A stretch of DNA of 64,000 bases from Acidimicrobiia bacterium (GTDB taxonomy: Bacteria > Actinomycetota > Acidimicrobiia > Acidimicrobiales > Bin134): the NCBI GenBank assembly GCA_022822905.1, contig JAJDYE010000036.1:19090-83089 (forward strand). Direction: 5' to 3'. The notes under the pieces are model-generated. The model ran no database searches, was not told the DNA's origin, and worked only from the letters and a program-made list of their open reading frames with translations. Position 1 is the first letter of the stretch. Each line of letters opens with the position of its first letter. Below are positions 15,984 to 25,591 of this stretch, in pieces. A program made the position numbers and the translations under genes.

Positions 15984-17561
15984 ATGACTGAATCGGGGGA
16001 GTGGGCCAGCATTCCGCACATGGCCCAGACGGCCGCGGCCCGCTTCGGCGACGCCCCCGCGGTGGTGGAGGGCGACAACTCGCTGTCCTTCGCGGAACTG
16101 GGCCAGCAGATCGACCAAGCCGCCGCGGCCATGCTGGCCGCCGGGGTGCAGGCAGGCGACCGGGTGGCGGTCTGGGGCTCCAACCGCTTGGAGTGGATCA
16201 TCGCCGCTGTGGGCCTCCAGGCGGCCGGGGCGGCGCTGGTGCCGGTGAACACCCGCTTCAAACCGGCCGAGACCGCCTACATCCTGGCCCGCAGCCGGGC
16301 TCGCCTCTTGGTGGCCGAGGCCGGGTTCGCCGGAATCGACCCCGCCGGTCTGTTCCGCCAGGGCGACGCCGACCTGTCGGCGCTGGAGCAGGTGGTGGTT
16401 CTGCCCCCCGCCGAGGCGCACAACGTGCCCGGCGCGGTGTCGTGGGCCGATTTCCTGAGGGCGGGGGAGTCGGTAGCCCCCGAAGCGGTGGAGGCCCGGC
16501 GACAGGCGGTGGGGCCAAGCCAGATCAGCGACATCTTGTTCACGTCGGGCACCACCGGCGCGCCCAAGGGCGTGATGATGACCCACGGGCAGACCCTGCG
16601 GCAGTTCTCGCACTGGTGCGACTTCGCCGATCTCCGCCAGGGCGACCGCTATCTGATCGTCAACCCCTTCTTCCACATGTTCGGCTACAAGGCCGGCTGG
16701 CTGGCCTGCCTGATGCGCGGGGCCACCGTGTACCCGGTGCCGACCTTCGACGTCGACCAGGTGTTGGACTTGGTGGAGGCCGAGCAAGTCACCGTGCTGC
16801 CCGGCCCGCCCACCGTCTACCAGACGATTCTCGACCACCCCACCCGCCCGGCCCTCGATCTGTCCAGCCTGCGGGTGGCGGTCACCGGCGCGGCCGACAT
16901 CCCGGTGGAGCTGATCCGCCGGATGCACGAGGAGCTGCCGTTCCAGCGGGTGTGTACCGGCTACGGCCTCACCGAGGCCGGCACCTGCACCGGAACCCAG
17001 CCCGGCGACGACCCCGAGACCATCGCCACCACCGCGGGACGGGCCATGCCCGACCTTGAGGTGCGCATCGCCGACGGCGACCGTGAGGCCGCTGTGGGCG
17101 AGACCGGCGAGGTGCTGGTGCGGGGGTTCAGCGTGACAACCGGATATTTCGACGATCCCGAGGCCACCGCTGCGGCCATCGACGCCGACGGGTGGCTCCA
17201 CACCGGCGATCTGGGCATCTTGGACCACCGGGGCTACCTCAAGATCGCCGGGCGCATCAAGGACATGTTCATCGTCGGCGGGTTCAACGCCTACCCCGCC
17301 GAGATCGAGAACATGCTGTTGGGCCATCCCGCCGTCGCCCAGGCCGCGGTGGTGGGGGTGCCCGACGAGCGACTGGGGGAGGTGGGCCGGGCGTTCATCG
17401 TGCCCCAGCCCGGTTCGGCCATCGATCCCGAAGAGCTGATCGCCTGGTGCCGGGAGCGCATGGCCAACTACAAGGTGCCCCGCTCGGTGGTGCTGCGGGA
17501 GTCGTTCCCGCTCAACGCCACCGGCAAGGTGATGAAAAGCGAGCTGCTGGCCGAGGCCTAG
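15984..17561 (+). CDS. AMP-forming acyl-CoA ligase, FadD3-like
   Basis: A 525-residue ANL ligase with P-loop TSGTTGAPKGVMMTH near residue 185, GYGLTEAGT near residue 325, DLGILDHRGYLKIAGR near residue 415 and the catalytic Lys in NATGKVMKSELL at the C-terminus. The stretch LPGPPTVYQTILDHPTRP followed by QPGDDPETIATTAGR strongly recalls FadD3, the HIP-CoA synthetase that activates the steroid C/D-ring remnant. It is co-oriented with the aldehyde dehydrogenase 20 bp upstream. The stop codon overlaps that of the convergent ligase gene by 4 bp. The steroid role is an inference, supported by the ltp2/chsH-like genes at 41-44 kb. Confidence 0.88.
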   Translation: MTESGEWASIPHMAQTAAARFGDAPAVVEGDNSLSFAELGQQIDQAAAAMLAAGVQAGDRVAVWGSNRLEWIIAAVGLQAAGAALVPVNTRFKPAETAYILARSRARLLVAEAGFAGIDPAGLFRQGDADLSALEQVVVLPPAEAHNVPGAVSWADFLRAGESVAPEAVEARRQAVGPSQISDILFTSGTTGAPKGVMMTHGQTLRQFSHWCDFADLRQGDRYLIVNPFFHMFGYKAGWLACLMRGATVYPVPTFDVDQVLDLVEAEQVTVLPGPPTVYQTILDHPTRPALDLSSLRVAVTGAADIPVELIRRMHEELPFQRVCTGYGLTEAGTCTGTQPGDDPETIATTAGRAMPDLEVRIADGDREAAVGETGEVLVRGFSVTTGYFDDPEATAAAIDADGWLHTGDLGILDHRGYLKIAGRIKDMFIVGGFNAYPAEIENMLLGHPAVAQAAVVGVPDERLGEVGRAFIVPQPGSAIDPEELIAWCRERMANYKVPRSVVLRESFPLNATGKVMKSELLAEA

Positions 17562-19090
17562 CCCGAAGGCGGCTCGAACTGGAGCTTCAGCTCCCGCCGC
17601 AGGGTCTTGCCCGAGGGCAGCCGGGGAACCGCCTCAACGAAGTGAACGGCGTGGAGGCGCTTGTAGCCGGCCAGAGTGTCGGCCACCAGGGCTTTCAGCT
17701 CCTCTTCGGTGGCGGCAGCGCCGTCGGCAAGCTGCACGGCGGCGGTCACCGCCTCGCCGGAGTCGGGATCGGGCAGCCCGAACACCGCGCAGTCGAGCAC
17801 GTCGGGATGGCCCAGCAGCACCGCCTCCACCTCGGCGGGGGCCACCTGGAAGCCCTTCACCTTGATCATCTCCTTCACCCGGTCGGTGATGTGCAGCCAC
17901 CCGTCGGGCTCCATCCAGCCGACGTCGCCGGTTCGATACCACCCGTCGGAAAAGGCCTCGGCGTTGGCCTCCTCCGGCAGGTAGCCGGCCATCATCGCCG
18001 GGCTGCGAGCCTGGATCTCGCCCACCTCGCCGGGGGCCAGCACCTCCCCGGTCGCCAAGTGGGCGATGCGGATGTCCACGTCGTGGACGGGCGGCCCGGG
18101 CGAGTCCAGCCGCCACAGATCGGGCCGGTGTACCGGGTTGCTGGTGAGCACGGGCGCCTCGCTGGCCCCGTAGGCGGGCATGAACGGAACCCCGGTGCGC
18201 TCGGTCACCCGCTGGGCCACGCTTTCGGTCACCGGGGTGGCGCCCCACATGATGTAGCGCAGCGACGACAGGTCGAACTCCTCTAGGTTGGGGTGGTTGG
18301 CCATGGCCAGGGCGATGGGGGCGACCGCCATCTCCAGGGTGATGCGGTCGGCCTCGATGGCGCCCAGCATGGCTTCGAGGTCGAACCGGGGGTGGAGCCG
18401 CACCGACGAGCCGGCCCACACCGACGAGAGCAAGTTGAGCAGCCCCAGGATGTGAAACGGCGGGGTGGTGATCTGGAAGCGGTCCTCGGGGGTCAGGCCC
18501 AGAACCTCGCCCCAGATGACGGTGGCCGCATTGATGCTGGCGTGGGTGTGGCGCACCGCCTTGGGCATCCCAGTGGTGCCCGAGCTGAACATCAGCACCG
18601 CCTCGCTGTGATCCCAATCGAGGTCGGCGGCGGGGGCATCGGCCGGGCTGTCGGCCAAGGCGGCGACCGCGGGGTCGTCGTCCAAGTGGATCACCCGGTC
18701 GGCCAGGGGCTCGGGGAGGCGCAGATGGGTGTCGCCGTCGGTGATGGCCAGCACCGGCCCGGTGAGGTGGGCGGCGTGGGCGGTCTCAGCCTGCTTCCAG
18801 GCCGAGCTGATCATCACCGCGGAGGCCCCCAGCTTCAAGATGCCGTACACCGAGGTGAAGAACTCGGGGCGGTTCGAGGCCATGACCGCCACCCGCTGGC
18901 CGGCGCCCACCCCCCGTTCGGCCAGCAGCCGGGCGAAGCCGTCGGCCTGCCGGTTGAAATCCCGGTAAGTGAGCACCCGGTCTTCGAACCTGATGGCCAC
19001 CCGGTCGCCAAACCGGTCAGAAGCCGACTCCAGCAGGCTGTGGACGCTGCTGCCTCGGGGATACTCCAAGGGCGGGAAGATCGACGACAC
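17558..19090 (-). CDS. AMP-forming acyl-CoA synthetase
   Basis: A 510-residue ANL-superfamily ligase. The P-loop FSSGTTGMPKAVRHTH is near residue 165, the adenine motif AYGASEAP near residue 305, GDVGWMEPDGWLHITDR near 395, and PRLPSGKTLRREL carries the catalytic Lys at the C-terminus. It differs clearly from the ligases at 12838 and 15984, so this region has three separate acid-activating enzymes. The CMD-family gene lies 3 bp downstream of its start on the minus strand, and the two are likely to be one transcript. Substrate unknown. Confidence 0.9.
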   Translation of the reverse strand: MSSIFPPLEYPRGSSVHSLLESASDRFGDRVAIRFEDRVLTYRDFNRQADGFARLLAERGVGAGQRVAVMASNRPEFFTSVYGILKLGASAVMISSAWKQAETAHAAHLTGPVLAITDGDTHLRLPEPLADRVIHLDDDPAVAALADSPADAPAADLDWDHSEAVLMFSSGTTGMPKAVRHTHASINAATVIWGEVLGLTPEDRFQITTPPFHILGLLNLLSSVWAGSSVRLHPRFDLEAMLGAIEADRITLEMAVAPIALAMANHPNLEEFDLSSLRYIMWGATPVTESVAQRVTERTGVPFMPAYGASEAPVLTSNPVHRPDLWRLDSPGPPVHDVDIRIAHLATGEVLAPGEVGEIQARSPAMMAGYLPEEANAEAFSDGWYRTGDVGWMEPDGWLHITDRVKEMIKVKGFQVAPAEVEAVLLGHPDVLDCAVFGLPDPDSGEAVTAAVQLADGAAATEEELKALVADTLAGYKRLHAVHFVEAVPRLPSGKTLRRELKLQFEPPSG

Positions 19091-19093
19091 GGA

Positions 19094-19738
19094 TTAGCCC
19101 TCGGCGTCGCCGGGGAAGCCCCTGCCCTCGAGCTCGGGATCGAGGGGCAGGTCGAAGCAGTTGAACGCCACCGCCAGGGTGTCGTAGGCCCCCACGGTGA
19201 ACAGCAGGTCCATGATCTGGCGGGTATCGAACGCCTCAGCCAGCTCGTCCCAGGTGGCATCGCACCAGCGGTGATCGTGGTGGAGCTCGTCCACCGCCCG
19301 CAGCAACAGGGCGTCCTCCGGCGCCCACCCTTCAAGGGAATCAACCGCAGTGCGGTCGATCTCCTCCTCGGTCAGGCCCACTTCAAGGGCGGCGGCTGCG
19401 TGCTGGACCCACTCGTATTCGCTTCGGCGCAGCCACGCCACCCGCAGCACCGCCAACTCGATGGCCCGCCCCGACAGCGTGTTGAAGTACAGCAGATGGC
19501 GGTTGAACTCCAGGAAGGCCCTGGCCAGCTCGGGATAGTGGGCCATCACCGACAAGGCGTTGTTGGGCCGCCTCACCTGCTGCTTGCGGTCGGCCTTGCG
19601 CTTGTCGTAGGCCGAGCCCGCAGGGGGCCGCATGGGCTCCATGGCGGCAAAGGCCTCCGGCGTCCACTCCGGCAACTCCAGCGGGGCGATGCGGGGCCGG
19701 TTGGCCGAGTCTTCAGATTCATCTGCTGAGCTGCCCAC
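19094..19738 (-). CDS. Carboxymuconolactone decarboxylase (AhpD-like) family protein
   Basis: A protein of about 214 residues with the all-helical CMD/AhpD fold. LSGRAIELAVLRVAWLRRSEYEW and ...GLTEEEIDRTA form the conserved helical core. The redox CxxC of AhpD is not present, so peroxidase activity is unlikely. The start is the GTG at 19738, set by a strong AGGAGG five bases upstream in the mRNA; the open frame continues upstream but without such a site. It is upstream of the acyl-CoA ligase on the same strand and divergent from the LLM oxidoreductase. Function within the pathway is unknown. Confidence 0.82.
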   Translation of the reverse strand: MGSSADESEDSANRPRIAPLELPEWTPEAFAAMEPMRPPAGSAYDKRKADRKQQVRRPNNALSVMAHYPELARAFLEFNRHLLYFNTLSGRAIELAVLRVAWLRRSEYEWVQHAAAALEVGLTEEEIDRTAVDSLEGWAPEDALLLRAVDELHHDHRWCDATWDELAEAFDTRQIMDLLFTVGAYDTLAVAFNCFDLPLDPELEGRGFPGDAEG

Positions 19739-19841
19739 CCGATCCTCCTTGGAAGCCTCTGGGGATGGTAACCGACCCCGATTGGGCTCCCGTCTCCGTC
19801 TAACCGCCGGCGTCTGGTATGAACGGGGCGGAGGAGTTGCT

Positions 19842-20795
19842 GTGCGCATAGGACTGATGGTGGGGCCCGAGCGGCGCCGGTACGACACCAAGATCGACCG
19901 CATGATCGAGGCGGCCCAACAGGCCGAGGCTGGCGGGTTCTCGTCGGTGTGGATCCCCCAGATCCCCGACGAGTTCGACGCCATGACCGCGGCTGCGCTG
20001 ATCGGCACCGCCACCTCGACGGTAGAGGTGGGAACCGCGGTGGTGGTGGCCCAAACCCGCCACCCCGTCGCGCTGTGCCAGCAGGTGCTCTCGGTGCAAC
20101 TGGCCTGCGAGGGCCGCTTCTCCTTGGGCCTGGGCCCGTCGCACCACTGGATCGTGGAGGACATGCTGGGGCTGTCTTACGACCGGCCCGCGGCCCAGAT
20201 CCGCTCGTACCTCGACGTTTTGGACCAAGCGCTGGCCGGCCCCGGCATGGTTCGGGTGGAAAACGAGTACTTCCACATCAACAACCCGTTGGACATAGCC
20301 GACCAGGCCGCCACTCCGGTGCTGCTGGCCGCCCTCGGCCCGGTCATGCTGCGGCTGGCCGGTTCTCGCACCGACGGCACCACGCTGTGGCTGGCCGACG
20401 AGCGGGCCATCGGCGAGTTCATAGCCCCCCGGATCAACGAAGCGGCGGCCGAAGCCGGTCGGCCGCCACCCCGGATCGTGGCCGGGGTGCCGGTGTGCCT
20501 TTGCGCCCCCGGTCAGGTGGACACCGCCAAAGAAAGGGCCGAGCGGCTGCTGGCCGAGGCCGAGGTGTCCCCCAACTACCAGCGGTTGTTGGACCGGGGC
20601 AACGCCGAGGGCGTGTCCGACATCATGGCCGTCGGCGATGAGGCCGCGGTGCTGGCCCGACTGCGCTCGTTTGCAAACGCCGGGGTCACCGACCTCTCGG
20701 TGCGAGTGCTGCCCGTGGGCGACGGCCGAGACGAGCTCATAGCCTCCAGCCAGCGCACCCGGGAGTTCTTGGCCTCGGTGGCGTCGGAGCTCTAG
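19842..20795 (+). CDS. LLM-class F420-dependent oxidoreductase
   Basis: A 317-residue luciferase-like TIM-barrel flavin/F420 enzyme. It begins MRIGLMVGPE from a GTG at 19842, which has GGAGG eight bases upstream. The family core follows: AEAGGFSSVWIPQ, VEVGTAVVVAQTRHP, RFSLGLGPSHHW and the later ...GTTLWLADER. Actinobacterial members of this length commonly use F420 for hydride transfer in lipid or steroid metabolism. No neighbouring F420-biosynthesis gene is in the window. The stop is 9 bp from the convergent amidohydrolase end. Confidence 0.88.
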   Translation: MRIGLMVGPERRRYDTKIDRMIEAAQQAEAGGFSSVWIPQIPDEFDAMTAAALIGTATSTVEVGTAVVVAQTRHPVALCQQVLSVQLACEGRFSLGLGPSHHWIVEDMLGLSYDRPAAQIRSYLDVLDQALAGPGMVRVENEYFHINNPLDIADQAATPVLLAALGPVMLRLAGSRTDGTTLWLADERAIGEFIAPRINEAAAEAGRPPPRIVAGVPVCLCAPGQVDTAKERAERLLAEAEVSPNYQRLLDRGNAEGVSDIMAVGDEAAVLARLRSFANAGVTDLSVRVLPVGDGRDELIASSQRTREFLASVASEL

Positions 20796-20804
20796 TCGAG
20801 CAAC

Positions 20805-22094
20805 TTAGGCCGCGGCCTCCACCTGGTTGAGGGGGTTCATGCCCGGGCAGCCCTTGGCCCGCTCGGGGATGTCGGCGTAGTCGATGGGGGTGGCCACCTC
20901 GGCCTTGGTGGGGCAGAACTGCTCGGCCAGCGGGGCCAGCGCCTCCAAGTCGAACCCGTACACCTCAGCGGCATTGGTGCTGAGGATTTTGGTGGTCTCT
21001 TCTTCGGTGAGGTTGGCAAAAGTCAGCCGCAGGTGCTCCCGGGTATAGGGATGAGACCCCTCGATGTGGGGGTAGTCGGAGCCCCACATGACCCGGTCGA
21101 TGCCCACTGTGCGGGTGAGCAGGGCCTCGGCCGGGCGCAGGAACGACGCCCCGATGTAGCACTGGCGGGCGAAGTACTCGCTGGGGGTGAGCGACATGTC
21201 GGCCACGGCCTGGCTGCCGAACACCGTCTCAGAGCCGTACTTGGAGTACTTCATCCGGTGGAAGAAGCTCTCCAGCCTCTCCAGGGTCTCGGGCACCCAG
21301 GCGGTGCCGGTCTCGGTGGTCACGTACTTCAGCGTGGGATAGCGCTCGAACACCCCGGAGAACATGAGGTGCCACAGCGCCCTCTGGGTCCACCAGGTGG
21401 CCTCCAGGATGAACATGGCCAACGAGGAGGGGAAGTGGTTGCCGTAGTTGGGCGACCCGCCACCGGCATGGTGGTTCAGCGGCAGACCGGCTGCCGCAGT
21501 AGCGGCCCAGATGGGCTCGTAGCTCTTGGAGTAAAGCGGTTCAAACGGGGAGTCGGGCGGAGCACCGGGGATGAGAACGCCACCTTTCAACCCGTTCTCG
21601 GCGGCCCACTCGATCTCTTTGACCGAACCCTCCACATCGCCCAAGAACACCTGGGCGATTCCGGCCCGGCGCTCGGGCGCCTGGCTCACAAAGTCGGCCA
21701 CCCACCGGTTGTGGGCCCGCAGCCCGGCCCAGCGGTGCTCGAAGTTGTCAGAGTAGGGCGGCGCTTCAAACGCGGTGGCGGCAGGCGGGGCGAACGGGGG
21801 CTGGGTATTGGGGAACAGCACCTCGGCAATGAACCCGTCGGACTCCTGCTCTGCCAGGCGCTGGTCTGAAGACCAATTGCGGAATCCCCAAACCTCGGGA
21901 TCGCCGTCAACCCCCACCTCCATAGGCGAGCGATCCATGTCGGCAAACATCTCCTTGCGCCGCTCGTTGTGCCCGTCCATGTAGTCGGCCCACTCGTCGA
22001 ACTCCGCGTGGTAGCGCGACTCCAGATACGGCTTGTAGGCCCTCAAATCGGCGCCGCAATGGGTGTCAGCACTGATGACGATGTGATGTTCCAT
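20805..22094 (-). CDS. Amidohydrolase 2 family metal-dependent hydrolase
   Basis: A 429-residue amidohydrolase-superfamily protein. The N-terminal ISADTHCGAD holds the DxH metal motif, LNHHAGGGS the central His residues, and MWGSDYPHIEGSHPY the C-terminal catalytic Asp. It is longer than the 354-residue family member at 2357 and differs in sequence. It precedes, on the same strand, nothing closer than the convergent LLM gene, and follows the AcuI-like reductase by 26 bp, so it may share a transcript with that gene. Proteins like this often sit in clusters degrading branched or cyclic acids; the substrate is not known. Confidence 0.87.
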   Translation of the reverse strand: MEHHIVISADTHCGADLRAYKPYLESRYHAEFDEWADYMDGHNERRKEMFADMDRSPMEVGVDGDPEVWGFRNWSSDQRLAEQESDGFIAEVLFPNTQPPFAPPAATAFEAPPYSDNFEHRWAGLRAHNRWVADFVSQAPERRAGIAQVFLGDVEGSVKEIEWAAENGLKGGVLIPGAPPDSPFEPLYSKSYEPIWAATAAAGLPLNHHAGGGSPNYGNHFPSSLAMFILEATWWTQRALWHLMFSGVFERYPTLKYVTTETGTAWVPETLERLESFFHRMKYSKYGSETVFGSQAVADMSLTPSEYFARQCYIGASFLRPAEALLTRTVGIDRVMWGSDYPHIEGSHPYTREHLRLTFANLTEEETTKILSTNAAEVYGFDLEALAPLAEQFCPTKAEVATPIDYADIPERAKGCPGMNPLNQVEAAA

Positions 22095-22120
22095 CGGTCT
22101 ACCCCCGTTGGTTCAGAAAT

Positions 22121-23110
22121 TTAGCGGTTGACGTCGATGACGACCCTGCCGCGGATTTCGCCGGCCAGGATTTGGGCGGCGGCGGTGGGGACGTCGGACA
22201 GGCCGATGGTGTCGGTCATGGCGTCGAGCTTGGCGGTGTCCAGGTTTCGGGCCAGGCGGTTCCAGGCTTGGGCTCGGCGCTCGGCGGGCTCGTAGACGCA
22301 GTTGATGCCGGCCAGGGTCACGGCCCGCAGGATGAAGGGGGCCACCGAGCTGGGCAAGTCCATGCCCTGGGCCAGGCCGCAGGCCGCCACGCACCCGTGG
22401 GGCTGGGTCTGGGAGATGATGTTGGCCAGCGTGTGGCTGCCTACCGAGTCGACGCCTCCGGCGAATCGGGCCTTGCCCAGGGGGCGGGCCGGGCCGGATA
22501 GCTCGTCGCGGTGGATCAGCTCGGCCGCCCCCAGCTCGCGCAGGTAGTCGCCCTCGGTGTCGATGCGGCCGCTGGAGGCCACTACCTCATAGCCCAGCTG
22601 GGCCAGCACCGCCACCGCCACGCTGCCCACCCCGCCGGCGGCGCCGGTCACCACAATGGGGCCGGAATCGGGGGTGATGTCGTGTTCTTCCAACGCCAGC
22701 ACGCACAGCATGGCGGTGTAGCCCGCCGTGCCCACGGCCATGGCCTGATGGGTTGTGTAGGCGTCGGGCAGGGGGGTTAGCCAGCCGCCGTCCATGGCCG
22801 CCTTGGTGGCCATGCCCCCCCAGTGCGACTCGCCCACGTCCCAGCCGTTCACGATCACCTTGTCGCCCGGAGACCATTTCGGGTCGTCGCTGCGGGCCAC
22901 CGTGCCGGCCAGGTCGATGCCGGGGACCATGGGCCAGGTGCGCACGATAGGGGCGCCGTTCACCACGGCCAGGCCGTCCTTGTAGTTGAGCGTGGAGTAG
23001 TCCACGTCCACGATCACCGGGCGGTCGGGCAGTTCGGCGTCGTCCAGCTCGGTTATCGCGTGGGTGCGGTTGCCGTCGTCGTCTTGGCTCAGCAGTAGGG
23101 CTCTGAACAT
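22121..23110 (-). CDS. acuI: AcuI/YhdH-family acrylyl-CoA reductase (zinc-free MDR)
   Basis: A 329-residue medium-chain reductase. LSQDDDGNRT, DVDYSTLNYKDGLA, PGIDLAGTV and GWDVGESHWGG are the characteristic blocks of the YhdH/YhfP/AcuI subgroup, which reduces acryloyl-CoA to propionyl-CoA with NADPH. The nucleotide motif VTGAAGGVGSVAV is near residue 152, and no catalytic zinc Cys ligands are seen. It sits between a class III CoA-transferase and an amidohydrolase on the same strand. In marine bacteria AcuI detoxifies acrylate from DMSP or feeds 3-hydroxypropionate into propionyl-CoA. Either role is possible, since no DMSP lyase is in the window. Confidence 0.85.
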   Translation of the reverse strand: MFRALLLSQDDDGNRTHAITELDDAELPDRPVIVDVDYSTLNYKDGLAVVNGAPIVRTWPMVPGIDLAGTVARSDDPKWSPGDKVIVNGWDVGESHWGGMATKAAMDGGWLTPLPDAYTTHQAMAVGTAGYTAMLCVLALEEHDITPDSGPIVVTGAAGGVGSVAVAVLAQLGYEVVASSGRIDTEGDYLRELGAAELIHRDELSGPARPLGKARFAGGVDSVGSHTLANIISQTQPHGCVAACGLAQGMDLPSSVAPFILRAVTLAGINCVYEPAERRAQAWNRLARNLDTAKLDAMTDTIGLSDVPTAAAQILAGEIRGRVVIDVNR

Positions 23111-23143
23111 CCCGCCAGCCTGCCTCAGGCGACTCCAACCCGC

Positions 23144-24361
23144 CTACCCGAGGACTCCTTGCCCGCGGAGGCGGGATATTTCTTCTTCTGTAAGGCCGGC
23201 AATGTCTTGCAGCACGGCTTGGGTGCTGGCGCCCAGGGTTTCGGCGGGGCGCTGGTCGGTTTCGGAGCGGGAGAACTTTATGGGGAAGGCCGGTCCGAGG
23301 CGGCCGGTCGGCTCAGCGGCGTGGGGGTGTTGGAGGGGCACCAGCGCCTGGCGGTGCTGGATTTGGGGGTCTTCGACGGCGGCGTAGGCGGAGGCCACCG
23401 CCCCGGCGGGGACGCGGATCTTGTGCAGCCGGGCCACCAGCTCCTCGGTGGTCTGCTGCGCCATCCACGCGGCCACCTCACCGCAGATCTCGCCCCGATT
23501 GGCGGCCCGAACCGGCACATTCGGGCCCAGCTCCCACAGGTCGGGCCGGCCCATCTCCTCGGTCAGCCTCTGGTACTGGGCGTCGGAGGTGATCACCAGG
23601 GTCACCCATCCATCCTGAGATTCAAAGGTGTCCAAGATGCCCCGTGGGTCGCCGTTGCCCATTCGGTCGGGCAGGCCCCGCTCGCGGTAGAGGTCCAGGG
23701 GCTCGTCCCACAGCATCGCAACCAGGCCGTCGAGCATGGCCACGTCGATGTATTGCCCTTGGCCGTCTATGTCCCGCTGGCGCAGCGCGGCAACTACTCC
23801 GAGAGCGCAGAGGGCCGCTGGGAACTGATCTCCGACGGTGACCCCAGCCTTGACGGGCGGCCCGTCGGGGAAGCCCGACTTGGCCATCAGCCCCGATCGG
23901 CCCTGAATGATGAGATCCATGGAAGCCAGGTCGGCATCGGGCCCATCGGGGCCGAACCCGGTGATGGAGGCATGGATCAGCCGGGGGTTCAGCTCCGAGA
24001 GCGTCTCGTAGTCCAGTCCCAGCGAGGCCAAGACCCCGGGCCGGAAGTTGTCCACCAGCACGTCGACATTGGCCACCAACCTTCGAAACGCGTCCGCGCC
24101 CTCGGGCCGCACAAGGTCAAGCACCACGCTGCGCTTGCCCCGCCCCTTGCGCAGGTAGCTGATGCCGATGTCGTCGGGCCCCATGGCCTCCGACTGCTCG
24201 CCATCAGGCCCCACCCACGGCGGTATGCGCCAGGTCACATCACCACCCGGCGGATCGATCCGAATGACCTCCGCCCCCAATGAAGCCAAGAACCAAGTGC
24301 AAACCGGCCCCGAAACCACCCGAGTCAAGTCAACAACCCGAACACCCTCCAACGGCTTCAT
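23144..24361 (-). CDS. Class III (CaiB/BaiF-type) CoA-transferase
   Basis: A 405-residue family III CoA-transferase that moves CoA between acids via an aspartyl-CoA anhydride. It begins MKPLEGVRVVDLTRVVSGP, continues with GAEVIRIDPPGGD and the family segments RSVVLDL, LVDNFRPGV and HASITGFGPDGP. The catalytic Asp is expected in SMDLIIQGRSG near residue 168. It is 33 bp upstream of the AcuI-like gene on the same strand, so the pair may activate and then reduce a short-chain acid. It is a single-domain protein, not the double-length DddD type. Confidence 0.9.
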   Translation of the reverse strand: MKPLEGVRVVDLTRVVSGPVCTWFLASLGAEVIRIDPPGGDVTWRIPPWVGPDGEQSEAMGPDDIGISYLRKGRGKRSVVLDLVRPEGADAFRRLVANVDVLVDNFRPGVLASLGLDYETLSELNPRLIHASITGFGPDGPDADLASMDLIIQGRSGLMAKSGFPDGPPVKAGVTVGDQFPAALCALGVVAALRQRDIDGQGQYIDVAMLDGLVAMLWDEPLDLYRERGLPDRMGNGDPRGILDTFESQDGWVTLVITSDAQYQRLTEEMGRPDLWELGPNVPVRAANRGEICGEVAAWMAQQTTEELVARLHKIRVPAGAVASAYAAVEDPQIQHRQALVPLQHPHAAEPTGRLGPAFPIKFSRSETDQRPAETLGASTQAVLQDIAGLTEEEISRLRGQGVLG

Positions 24362-24424
24362 GTTCCCTTGCTTACCATTTCCCCAAGTCGCAACCCATCT
24401 CTGCCGCGACTAGACATTGAGGCC

Positions 24425-25591
24425 GTGGCCAAACACCCGTTTCACGACGTCGCCATCGTCGGCATCGCCAATTCCGAGCAAGCCCGTGTCCTTGAAGGCC
24501 ACGATTCCACCACCATTACCTTCCAAGCCGTCCACCGGGTGCTGGCCGACACTGGCCTCACCCCGTGGGACATCGACGGCGTCGCCGCTGGCCCATTCAG
24601 CGGGCCGCTCACCTACTACATGCGAAACGGCCCGGCCTGGCGGAACCACATGGCCCCGTCTATCCCCATCATCTTGGACGCGGCCTCAGCCATCGCCACC
24701 GGCCAGTGCCACACCGTGCTAGTGGCCCACGGATCGGCGGGCATCTACACCGAGCGGGCTTCCACTGCGCCGTGGACCCGGCCGGCCAACGAGTTCGTGG
24801 TGGCCTACGGAATGTTCACCGCGGCGGAGTTCGCCCTCATCGCCCAGCGCCACATGCACATGCACGGCACTACGCCAGAGCAGCTGGCCACGGTAGCCGC
24901 CACCATCCGCAACAACGGCCACGCCCACCCCGATGCGGTGTACCACGGTCGGGGGCCCTTCACGCCGGACGACATCTTGGCGTCGCGCATGGTGTCCGAC
25001 CCCTTCCACCTGCTCGACTGCGCCATGACCTCCGAGGGGGCGTGCGCGCTGATCCTCACCACCCGGGAGCGGGCCCAGGATCTGCCCAACAAGCCGGTGT
25101 ACATCCTGGGCGGGGCCTGCGACAGCTTCGGTCCCTCCTACCAGCACCCGCCGGCGTGGGACTTGGCCGGCCCCAGCGGCCGTAACAACGGCTACACCGG
25201 CCGGTGGGCGGCGCAGAAGTCGTTCGCCATGGGCGAGCTCGGCCCCACCGATGTGGACGTGTGCGAGTTCTACGACCCGTTCTCGTTCGAGATCATCCGC
25301 CAGTTCGAGGCCTACGGGTTCTGCGAAGAGGGCGAGGGCGGCGACTTCATCATGGACGGCCGCATCGGCCCCGGCGGGCAGTTCCCGGTTACCACCGACG
25401 GGGGGACGATGTCGTTCAGCCACGGTGGGGCGGCGGTGCAGCAGCTCCAACGGGTCATCCGGGGGGTGGAGCAGCTTCGGGGCACCTGCGTGTCGTCCCA
25501 AGTGCCCGATGCCCAGGTGGCCATGTGCTCCAACGGCGGCGCCGGTGCGCTGTTCACCGACGTGATGCTGCTGGGAACGCAGACGCCATGA
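24425..25591 (+). CDS. Thiolase-like protein (lipid-transfer/acetyl-CoA acetyltransferase family)
   Basis: A protein of about 388 residues with the thiolase fold. The GTG at 24425 gives AKHPFHDVAIVGIANSEQ, a standard N-terminus for SCP-x/Ltp-like thiolases; an in-frame TTG at 24368 adds an unlikely tail. Family landmarks are HGSAGIYTER, CAMTSEGACALIL, DVCEFYDPFSFEI and SHGGAAVQQLQRVI. The canonical nucleophilic Cys of biosynthetic thiolases is not at its usual place, as in Ltp-type retro-aldolases. It is followed by a DUF35 protein, the usual partner. The pair likely forms a C-C bond-cleaving or forming complex on acyl-CoA. Confidence 0.87.
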   Translation: MAKHPFHDVAIVGIANSEQARVLEGHDSTTITFQAVHRVLADTGLTPWDIDGVAAGPFSGPLTYYMRNGPAWRNHMAPSIPIILDAASAIATGQCHTVLVAHGSAGIYTERASTAPWTRPANEFVVAYGMFTAAEFALIAQRHMHMHGTTPEQLATVAATIRNNGHAHPDAVYHGRGPFTPDDILASRMVSDPFHLLDCAMTSEGACALILTTRERAQDLPNKPVYILGGACDSFGPSYQHPPAWDLAGPSGRNNGYTGRWAAQKSFAMGELGPTDVDVCEFYDPFSFEIIRQFEAYGFCEEGEGGDFIMDGRIGPGGQFPVTTDGGTMSFSHGGAAVQQLQRVIRGVEQLRGTCVSSQVPDAQVAMCSNGGAGALFTDVMLLGTQTP

